Part shown: one piece after another, positions 31,763-37,667 of the stretch
Numbering within the stretch: the stretch's first letter is position 1
How the letters are laid out: every line of letters begins with the position of its first letter
NCBI GenBank assembly: GCA_017539425.1
Contig: JAFYHA010000011.1
Coordinates: 1 to 37,667 of the forward strand
From: Clostridia bacterium
GTDB lineage: Bacteria; Bacillota; Clostridia; Oscillospirales; CAG-272
Length of the DNA stretch: 37,667 nucleotides
Reading direction: 5' to 3'
Program-made: the position numbers and the translations under genes
The notes under the pieces: generated by a model
Told to the model about the DNA's origin: nothing
What the model saw: the letters and a program-made list of their open reading frames with translations, nothing else
Databases searched by the model: none

Positions 31763-34086
31763 CCTTTTTTCACCTTCTTTCCGAAGATTCCGCAATACGA
31801 CAGGATCGGGGCCAGGACCGCCGCCAGTCCCCACAGTCCAAGATAGAGTAGGCAGACCCGCTGGGCGGATTCGTCCGTGATGTCCTGAAAGAATCGGGCC
31901 GGGCTGATGAACGAAAGTGCACTGACCCAGGGCGACCGGCTGAAGGCGACCCGGTACAGGACCTCGGGCAGGCACAGCGCGATCAGCACGATGCCCCCGG
32001 TGATCCAAACGGACCGAATCCATACGGCCAGACGGGAGGCCGCGAAGCAGAACAGCGCTCCGCCCGTCAGGCTCAGCGCCAGGTCAGCCGCGATGCATCC
32101 GGCCAGCGGGAGAGACGTCTGCAGTTGTCCGAACAAAGGGATCGTCCATGCCGGCTGCGCGGCATCCTCCATTGGAACCGCGCTCAGAACGGATCCGAGG
32201 CGGACGCACCGGAGCATCAGCGAGCCCATGCCGCCCATTCCGGCGCACAGCGCCATCCGGACCAGCTCCGCACGGCGCCTTCCCTTCCGGGTGGCCCGGA
32301 TCACCGGAGTCAGCCCTCCTCCGGGCGCATACCGATCATTTCCCGTATCGCAGAACAGCACGATCAGAAGCCAGAGCAGCGCGGCCGCGAAGTCCGTACC
32401 GGCTACCCAGTACGCATCGTATCCGGAGGAGTACACGGCGCGTGCCGTCTGTCCGCGCCGCGACTGCTGCCCCTGCAGGTACCGTATGTACTCCTCCACC
32501 CGTGAAAACACGGCCTGCTCGCCGTATGCCTTACGCCATTCGACGATATACTCCCGATAGGTTTCGGCCGGGACTGTTCCGTTTTCGAACTCCCTGTCCA
32601 TGTCCTCCTTCCGGTTCAGGATCCCGTCGAACCGCTCCCTTTCGTCCAGAAGGAACGTCTGTCGGGACGTTTCGTCCGGGCAGGCGTTGTAGCTTTGTAT
32701 GTACCGATAGTATACCGCCTCCGGGTACGTCTGCATGCGGGCGCTTCCGGACGCCGTCAGAACCCATTGGATTCCCAGCAGACAGACCAGTGCGGCCGCA
32801 AGGACGGGCATGCGAATCCGGCAGGCTTCGTACCGCCACAGGGAGGACCAGACCCCGCCTTTGCGTCTGGAGGTGCGGATTCCGGCGATCCTCCCGATAA
32901 GGCCGATTCGTCTTTCGTCCCTCCCCGGGACGCGGCGCAGAGGTCCGGACGGAACGAGGATGCCGGAAAGGGCCAGGAGGCCGCAAAATCCGACCAGAAG
33001 CAGGACTGCGGCCGGCACGGAGAGAGGCCGTCCGAAAACATTGACGGTCCGAAAGAACGATAGGAGTCGAGTGCTGTCCGCAGCCGCGGCCAGATTCATC
33101 AGCCCACCGGACGGACCGGTTTCGGTCAGGAAAAGCCATTCCTGTACCCCGAAGAAACCCGCGCCGCACAGCAGCGTGACGGCATAGGACCCGGAGAGGC
33201 TGGCCGCGCATCCGGCAGCCATCGTGAGCACGCCGATCCCGAAGACCCGCTCGGCCGTGTGAAGGAACAGATATCCGAGTATCGTGACCGGATACGGAAC
33301 TCCGGCGCAGCCTCCGACCGCCTGGATCGGATCCAGACAGGAGGAGTACCCGCAGAACACGCCAACCGAAAGCCCGGCGCAGGCGCAGAACAAAAGTCCC
33401 GCAGCCGAGGCGCTAATCGCGAGTGCGGCCGCACGTGTGGCCGAAGCGGCGCGTCTTCCCTTCCGGGTGGCCAGCAGTACCGGCCCGAGCCCGCCGGCCC
33501 GGTCGGATACGAACAGATACGCCGCCGCGAACAACCCGAACGCGATCGTATAGATCGGCACCGCCTGCTCGCCCAGGTAACGGTCGTAACCGAACGAAAG
33601 CCGGTGGGTATCCACCGGCTGATTCCTTACGGATTCATATGTCGACTTATGCATTTCCATCGCCCGGACGGCATAACTGCCCGGACCGAACCCGAAATAC
33701 TCCAGTTCGGCCAGGCGCTCTTCCGCATATGCGATCTGACGGTCCGGCTCCCGGGCCTGCGTCCGGATGCGTTCCTGTTCCTGCAGGACCGCGTTCAATA
33801 GTGTCAAGTCGTCGGTCTCACCGCTCGGGGCCAGCACGGCGGGGATTCGGTAATCTTCCTCGTTCCGGTGCTCCGTCCATTCCGCAAGACAGGCCTGCCG
33901 GTAGTCCTCCGCCTCCTGCGGGTGCTCCAGCGTCCAATCGTAGACGGCCCGCACGTCACGGTCCCGGACCGATACGGCGGAACGGATTCCGGTCACGAGA
34001 AAGCATACGGCCAGCAAAGCGGCCAGAACGATCCAAAGGACCCGGGAGGATATGCACTTGTACAGTTCCTTCCGCAGCAGTCCCAT
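31753..34086 (-). CDS. Internally duplicated ABC-2 type permease
   Basis: A 777-residue exporter permease made of two related halves. Each half opens with a basic segment and a membrane span (GLLRKELYKCISSRVLWIV; SLWRYEACRIRMPVLAAAL), carries a long charged extracytoplasmic loop rich in Tyr/Glu/Arg, and then a cytoplasmic ATRKGRR motif (residues 206-212 and 598-604) before several more spans. The motif is typical of clostridial ABC-2 permeases, one per subunit, so this chain probably forms the whole transmembrane dimer with two copies of the adjacent ATPase. The ATG at 34086 lies 22 bases after the lipoprotein stop. Substrate unknown; the secreted protein upstream is a candidate. Confidence 0.88.
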   Translation of the reverse strand: MGLLRKELYKCISSRVLWIVLAALLAVCFLVTGIRSAVSVRDRDVRAVYDWTLEHPQEAEDYRQACLAEWTEHRNEEDYRIPAVLAPSGETDDLTLLNAVLQEQERIRTQAREPDRQIAYAEERLAELEYFGFGPGSYAVRAMEMHKSTYESVRNQPVDTHRLSFGYDRYLGEQAVPIYTIAFGLFAAAYLFVSDRAGGLGPVLLATRKGRRAASATRAAALAISASAAGLLFCACAGLSVGVFCGYSSCLDPIQAVGGCAGVPYPVTILGYLFLHTAERVFGIGVLTMAAGCAASLSGSYAVTLLCGAGFFGVQEWLFLTETGPSGGLMNLAAAADSTRLLSFFRTVNVFGRPLSVPAAVLLLVGFCGLLALSGILVPSGPLRRVPGRDERRIGLIGRIAGIRTSRRKGGVWSSLWRYEACRIRMPVLAAALVCLLGIQWVLTASGSARMQTYPEAVYYRYIQSYNACPDETSRQTFLLDERERFDGILNRKEDMDREFENGTVPAETYREYIVEWRKAYGEQAVFSRVEEYIRYLQGQQSRRGQTARAVYSSGYDAYWVAGTDFAAALLWLLIVLFCDTGNDRYAPGGGLTPVIRATRKGRRRAELVRMALCAGMGGMGSLMLRCVRLGSVLSAVPMEDAAQPAWTIPLFGQLQTSLPLAGCIAADLALSLTGGALFCFAASRLAVWIRSVWITGGIVLIALCLPEVLYRVAFSRSPWVSALSFISPARFFQDITDESAQRVCLLYLGLWGLAAVLAPILSYCGIFGKKVKKGWN

Positions 34087-34107
34087 CCAATCGTCCTTTC
34101 TTCCGGC

Positions 34108-35370
34108 TTACGGATCCGTGCCGGCCTCCGTGAATTCGATGATGTTCCCGGTCTTCAGATTGATCTGGACGAACCGGGTGTTCTGGTTGAAGGCGTGGGT
34201 GCGGTCGTTCAGTTCGGAGATTACTCCGTACATCTGTCCGTCCACGACCGCGAAGCAGTACGGGTCCGCAAACCGGATCGTGTCGTTCGAATAGACTTCC
34301 GATGCATTCTTTCCGTCCGTATCGCAGTGGTACAGTTTTCCGGAAAACGAGGTCGTGACGATGTCCTTGTCCGGATCGTTCACGACTTCCGGCACGTACA
34401 GATACCGGATCTCCACCGGCACGTAATACAGGCCGTCCGCGGCCAGGTACATGGAATAGACCTGGGTGTTGCTCAGTTTGGAATACTTCCCCGTCTGCAG
34501 ATCCAGAGACATCATGTAGTCCCCGGTGACCGAATAGCCGGGCTTGAGTTCAGACGTGGCCGCAGGCGTGCCCGCAGACACCCGGAAAAGGAACATCCCG
34601 TCACGGTATGCGCAGGAGTGGACGCCCGACATGCCCGTGATATCCCATTCGGTGCGCTGAGCTTCCGTGATCGCATAGTCCTTCCGCGCACCCGTTGCGG
34701 GATCGACCAGGGATACCCCTTGTGATGTCAGAAGGATCATTCCCTCCTTCACCACGTACCGCAGTCCTTCATCCGCTCCAAGTCTGTATACGACCGTTTC
34801 CCGGCCTTCCCGTACGGGACGGCTGACGATGACCGGCTCGTAGTCTTCCGGATTCGTCCGGTCTCCGCCCTCCTTGAGCAACTTGCGCATATAGTAAAGC
34901 GTACCATCATAGACCTGCACGTCCGACCGGGGCAGCTGCTCGGCGCTGCTCAGGGTCGTGATCTCCGTAAGCTCGCCGGTCCGGATGTCCTGCGCGATCA
35001 GATGGATGGTATCGCCGTCCCCCTGCAGAAGAGGTATGACGCCGTAATACTGCATATCGTCTGCAGACATATAGGTCACGATGATGTTGAACTTGTCCAG
35101 CAGTCCCTTCCCGTCGCAATCCGCATCCGGGCACGCGCGGCTGACGCGGTGCGTGACCGTGTTATACTTTCGGACCGACGTATCCGATCCGTCCCCGGGC
35201 ACATAGAAGAACGGTCCCGCAGCGCCGATCCTCGAATCCTGAATCACGCCGTTTGTCATGTCCGACTCACCCTTCGTGCCGGCCGGCTGCTCCGCGCCGC
35301 ATCCAGTCAGGATGCCGAGCAGAAGTGCCGCAAGGCATACAAAGATCCAGATACCACACTTTTTTCTCAT
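34108..35370 (-). CDS. Surface lipoprotein with propeller-like repeats (DUF5050-like)
   Basis: A 420-residue lipoprotein: MRKK start, hydrophobic core and lipobox LTGC (Cys24). The mature part contains repeated short beta units ending in aromatic pairs such as VYDGTLYYMRK, AADGLYYVPVE and VVDGQMYGVIS, together with DLQTGKYSKLS and NLKTGNIIEF. This pattern is seen in DUF5050/PQQ-like beta-propellers of Clostridia. The ATG at 35368-35370 is preferred because GAGG lies about seven bases upstream; a GTG three codons earlier is in frame. It lies between the secreted-protein gene and the permease and could be a sensing, binding or immunity component of the transporter (inference). Confidence 0.82.
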   Translation of the reverse strand: MRKKCGIWIFVCLAALLLGILTGCGAEQPAGTKGESDMTNGVIQDSRIGAAGPFFYVPGDGSDTSVRKYNTVTHRVSRACPDADCDGKGLLDKFNIIVTYMSADDMQYYGVIPLLQGDGDTIHLIAQDIRTGELTEITTLSSAEQLPRSDVQVYDGTLYYMRKLLKEGGDRTNPEDYEPVIVSRPVREGRETVVYRLGADEGLRYVVKEGMILLTSQGVSLVDPATGARKDYAITEAQRTEWDITGMSGVHSCAYRDGMFLFRVSAGTPAATSELKPGYSVTGDYMMSLDLQTGKYSKLSNTQVYSMYLAADGLYYVPVEIRYLYVPEVVNDPDKDIVTTSFSGKLYHCDTDGKNASEVYSNDTIRFADPYCFAVVDGQMYGVISELNDRTHAFNQNTRFVQINLKTGNIIEFTEAGTDP

Positions 35371-35430
35371 ACTTGTCACCTCAATAGCTGGTTCGGCGCA
35401 GGCGGCAGCCCCAGCCTGCGCCGATTCCGG

Positions 35431-35916
35431 TCAGTTCGCAGCCCAACCGTCCTCTTCATTCAGCCAGTAATGTCTGTAGACCACATCCCAGTTGCTGTCC
35501 GAACCATGGCTGGTCTCAATGGCATAGCCGAGCGATCCGTCCAAATCCGCAGACGGATGATTGATTACTGCCAGAAGATAGCTGGAGTTCTCATCCGTCG
35601 AATTGAGCTGGATGTCCTCGTTGATGCCGTACTGGCCTGTCAGATTGTTGTATATACGGACTCTCAGGGTCGTGTAATTGTTGCTTTTGTTGCCACCCTT
35701 GCATTCTCCCCGGAGAATCATGTTGTTGGACGACGACCCCGGAGAATAGTAATTGCCCACGAAATTGGCGGAAGAATACTGTCCTCCTCCATAGCTGTCG
35801 GTCTCATAGAACCTCCCGTTCACCGCACCGGCAAACGACGGAACGAAAAGCGCTCCCACGAGTACCAGAACCATGCCTATCAAGCAAGCCGTCTTAACGA
35901 TCTTTTTTGCATTCAT
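35431..35916 (-). CDS. Small secreted protein of unknown family
   Basis: A 161-residue protein with a clear signal peptide: MNAKKIVKTACLIG, a hydrophobic core, and a probable cleavage near SFAGA (about residue 31). There is no lipobox. The mature part of about 130 residues is rich in Tyr, Asn, Ser and Gly (GRFYETDSYGGGQYSSANF; NKSNNYTTLRVRIYNNLTG), looks beta-stranded, has one Cys and ends YRHYWLNEEDGWAAN. No family was recognised. AAAGGAGG lies eight bases before the chosen ATG (35914-35916) and only two before an upstream in-frame ATG. Codon use is more AT-rich than the rest of the window. As first gene before a lipoprotein and ABC exporter it may be the exported effector, ligand or toxin (inference). 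Confidence 0.8.
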   Translation of the reverse strand: MNAKKIVKTACLIGMVLVLVGALFVPSFAGAVNGRFYETDSYGGGQYSSANFVGNYYSPGSSSNNMILRGECKGGNKSNNYTTLRVRIYNNLTGQYGINEDIQLNSTDENSSYLLAVINHPSADLDGSLGYAIETSHGSDSNWDVVYRHYWLNEEDGWAAN

Positions 35917-35966
35917 AATCATTTCCTCCTTTGGAAACAGTGCGCCCCTTTTTGGGGCTCGTCGAA

Positions 35967-35995
35967 ACTATGACACACTCGCTTCCGAAAGGCAA
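35967..35995 (-). promoter_or_regulatory. Putative promoter of the secreted protein-exporter operon
   Basis: Minus-strand TTGCCT (4 of 6) and CATAGT (4 of 6) with a 17-base spacer and TGT before the -10. It is a weak promoter that could need activation or relief. A GCCCC/GGGGC hairpin with a five-A loop (35944-35958) lies at the start of the transcript. Confidence 0.45.
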
Positions 35996-36042
35996 GGAAC
36001 AAATCGTTTGTCGCTTTCCTTATTGAATACTTAAGGAACAAA
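35994..36042 (-). repeat. Candidate operator: palindrome and paired direct repeats
   Basis: AAGGAACAAA occurs twice on the plus strand (35994-36003 and 36033-36042), 39 bases apart. Between them, 36016-36038 is a palindrome with seven-base arms TTCCTTA/TAAGGAA around nine bases, which shares AAGGAA with the second repeat. The first repeat overlaps the putative -35 of the secreted-protein promoter. It lies just downstream of the TetR-like gene, a likely place for a regulator site. Confidence 0.45.
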
Positions 36043-36059
36043 GGCAGCAAGGTTTTCCT

Positions 36060-36662
36060 TCATTCCAAGCCGTCGTTGATCCACCGTTCTATAAACGGGA
36101 TCTCTGAATAGGCCTTTTGGGCAAGTTCGCGGCTGTCCTCATGCGGCGTTCCGGACTGGATCCTTTTCTCCAGCCAGACCCGGGCCGTTTCGGTCACGCC
36201 GCCCAGAAAGAACAGGCACCGCTCCTTTCTGTATCGGTCGACGTCGTCAGCGGACAGAAATGTCGAAAAAGGCTTTCTTTTGGCATACAAATCCAGTTTC
36301 AGAAATTTCAGCGAAAGCATGGGAAACTGGTTCAGAAACGCCATATAGCATTCCAGTTCGGCCTGTTTCGCAACTAACCGGATCCGTCCGTCCTCCAGGG
36401 TCATGAAAGAATCGAGCCACTCTTCAATTTTGTGCAGAATGGAACTGACCACTCCTTCCTTGCCGCCATATACCTCATACAGGGTATCTTTCGAGCATCG
36501 AGCGCCTTGCACTAGAGTGCGGACTGTGACCGCTCCTGTCTCGCCTTTCCGATAACTGTTTTCAATAAACGCCATCGCACGGATTTCCAGTCGGGTCAGA
36601 CCGATTTGTTTCTTCAGACTGTTTTGCACATCTTCCGCAATCTCGCAGCAGTTCTCGTCCAT
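36060..36662 (-). CDS. TetR/AcrR-like transcriptional regulator
   Basis: A 200-residue DNA-binding protein. Residues about 22-70 have the TetR N-terminal pattern: RLEIRAMAFIENSYRKGETG, then a helix-turn-helix VRTLVQGARCSKDTLYEVYGGKEGV in which SKDTLYEVYGGKEGV corresponds to the S-x-x-TLY-x-x-F-x-x-KE family motif. The remainder is a helical ligand domain without recognisable type. GGGAG six bases before the ATG supports the start. It precedes, on the same strand, the secreted protein, lipoprotein and ABC exporter genes, and its own promoter overlaps a palindrome, so self-regulation is likely. Codon use is AT-richer than the core genes. Confidence 0.85.
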   Translation of the reverse strand: MDENCCEIAEDVQNSLKKQIGLTRLEIRAMAFIENSYRKGETGAVTVRTLVQGARCSKDTLYEVYGGKEGVVSSILHKIEEWLDSFMTLEDGRIRLVAKQAELECYMAFLNQFPMLSLKFLKLDLYAKRKPFSTFLSADDVDRYRKERCLFFLGGVTETARVWLEKRIQSGTPHEDSRELAQKAYSEIPFIERWINDGLE

Positions 36663-36696
36663 CTCTGTCTCCCGTAATCATATCTTCTCTATATTC

Positions 36697-36725
36697 ATTA
36701 TACCTGAATTATTCATGGAATTCAA
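36697..36725 (-). promoter_or_regulatory. tetR promoter with overlapping palindrome
   Basis: Minus-strand TTGAAT (4 of 6) and TATAAT (6 of 6) with a 17-base spacer. The spacer and -35 are covered by a palindrome at 36705-36724 (TGAATT and AATTCA arms, eight-base centre), which also contains the shorter TGAATAATTCA. The layout suits an autorepressor site. Confidence 0.7.
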
Positions 36726-36819
36726 GTAGGGCAGCAAAAATGGTGAACATCTTACCATCCTGAGCCTGAAGTCCAATTTTGCATCCTCAACAGCCAAAAA
36801 ATCTTGTCTGTTCTCCTCT

Positions 36820-36837
36820 AAAAGGGTATAGTACCCC
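36820..36837 (-). terminator. Weak terminator-like hairpin after the transposase
   Basis: On the minus strand GGGTA, a three-base loop and TACCC are followed by TTTT, about 55 bases after the transposase stop. The stem is only five to six bases. It might instead belong to the insertion sequence end. Confidence 0.4.
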
Positions 36838-36889
36838 TATCAAAAAACGAGCATGGTTTTTGGATTGTCAAAGAACATGTCGCTGTTGT

Positions 36890-37667
36890 CTATTCCAACT
36901 GAACATTCAGTGCATGAATGTTGGTTAGCACCTTCATAAACTCTGCCTTGTACGCACAAGCACTGCACAGTTTGAAATAGATATATCTTCCAGTTGAAAC
37001 AATTCTCGAAGCAATTTTGAAAAGCTTCAGACGAACTGTATCGATTCTGTCCTGCTTCATGTTTTCCGGAAGTGTCAGTCTGCGCATCCAGTTGAAGATG
37101 TTATAGGCAAAGGCATGAATCAGCATACGGTTTGCATTGACAGACATGCTTGAACTGCTGACACTTGCCATGTCGAATCCGGACTTGCATTCCTTGATCA
37201 TGTTCTCCATGACTCCGCGCTTGCAATAATACTGGATCAGGAGCTCAGGAGCATAGAACTCCATATTTGTAACAACGAATGTGTAAAGCGGTGCGATTTG
37301 TCCTTGAGGTTTTTCCACTTTACATACGACACGGCGTTTATGATCCCAGGAATTGGCCTGATACTGAAATTCTCCGTATGCAACATCATAAGAGACGGTG
37401 TCTCCTTTTGCAATCATCCGGTCAAACAGTGCCTTTTCAATGGGAGCAGCTTTCTGTCTCAGCGGAGCGCTTTCTTTCAAGCGGATGGCATACTTGGCAT
37501 CATATTCTTCACATACGCTGTACAACTCATCGGTAGCAAAGCCGCTGTCTCCGCGGACAAAAAGAGCGATTTCCGGATACTCTGTCCTATACTCTTCAAA
37601 TATGGGTTCCATGAACCCGCGAATGTCTTTACAGCAGTACTCCGAGCCGGGCCGCAATTCCGCAGCG
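36890..37667 (-). CDS. IS1380-family transposase, C-terminal part (runs off window)
   Basis: The last 258 or so residues of a DDE transposase that cuts and moves its own insertion sequence. VRGDSGFATDELY holds a catalytic Asp, and YYCKRGVMENMIKECKSGFDM is the IS4/IS1380-like Y-x-R-G-x-x-E-x-x-I-K-E block with the catalytic Glu. The C-terminal helical tail (HAFAYNIFNWMRRL, then LKLFKIASRIVSTGRYIYFKL) is typical of IS1380 members. The frame is open to the window edge, so the start is not seen. No break was noted. Its AT-rich codon use differs clearly from the core genes. Confidence 0.92.
   Translation of the reverse strand, partial: AAELRPGSEYCCKDIRGFMEPIFEEYRTEYPEIALFVRGDSGFATDELYSVCEEYDAKYAIRLKESAPLRQKAAPIEKALFDRMIAKGDTVSYDVAYGEFQYQANSWDHKRRVVCKVEKPQGQIAPLYTFVVTNMEFYAPELLIQYYCKRGVMENMIKECKSGFDMASVSSSSMSVNANRMLIHAFAYNIFNWMRRLTLPENMKQDRIDTVRLKLFKIASRIVSTGRYIYFKLCSACAYKAEFMKVLTNIHALNVQLE

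Larger units (their letters stand above)
36726..37667 (-). mobile_element. IS1380-family insertion sequence, partial, left boundary unresolved
   Basis: The transposase gene and its AT-rich downstream flank show an insertion sequence entering the window from the right. Its end lies somewhere between the tetR promoter and the transposase stop at 36890. No terminal inverted repeat can be confirmed because the other end is outside the window. Confidence 0.6.

Noticed and set aside
35944..35958. Terminator between tetR and the secreted-protein gene
   Set aside because: GCCCC/GGGGC with a five-A loop has no T run on the minus strand and lies downstream of the candidate promoter.
36760..36889. Exact inverted repeat and target duplication of the IS1380-like element
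   Set aside because: Several CC-starting segments could be the end, but the partner repeat is outside the window, so no boundary can be supported.

Overview
The window reads as a chromosomal segment of a GC-rich member of the Clostridia (Bacillota), probably an uncultured gut or rumen type. This is inferred from strong GGAGG ribosome binding sites, TTGACA/TATAAT promoters, the pth-mfd-foldase gene order, pyruvate phosphate dikinase, lipoproteins with Thr/Glu/Pro-rich linkers, and strong C/G preference at third codon positions. Genes are dense and no stretch over 300 bases lacks one. No rRNA, tRNA or CRISPR array was seen. No database search was possible, so family names rest on visible motifs.

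Layout. 1-1130, minus: the 5' end of ppdK, and a small operon (DUF1294 protein plus a two-helix membrane protein). 1153-8732, plus: a housekeeping operon behind a consensus promoter: DUF2079 membrane protein, pth, mfd and a PrsA-like foldase lipoprotein, closed by a strong terminator. 8754-19673, minus: a long run of co-directional genes: diacylglycerol-kinase-like lipid kinase, PlsC-type acyltransferase, Pr6Pr-like membrane protein, membrane diguanylate cyclase, S58/DmpA-type peptidase, D-alanine transaminase, an unknown membrane protein and a MacB-like ABC transporter. It groups phospholipid synthesis, c-di-GMP synthesis, D-amino-acid metabolism and envelope export.

19732-28615 holds a divergent surface-carbohydrate locus. 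A small lipoprotein (minus) faces a 1430-residue lipoprotein glycoside hydrolase (plus), and both carry a similar C-terminal module. In the small one the module is cut by an amber codon exactly where the large one has Trp. The hydrolase is followed after 36 bp by a membrane EAL phosphodiesterase, then a separately promoted pair: a metallo-beta-lactamase-fold protein with degenerate metal sites and a sugar isomerase/epimerase. An ABC-F ATPase follows (28680-30653).

30824-36725, minus, is the best candidate for an undescribed system: a TetR-like regulator, a small secreted protein, a lipoprotein with propeller-like repeats, an internally duplicated ABC-2 permease and its ATPase, with candidate operators around the regulator and the secreted-protein promoter. 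Its upstream end is more AT-rich than the rest and abuts an IS1380-family transposase that runs off the window, consistent with an accessory insertion.
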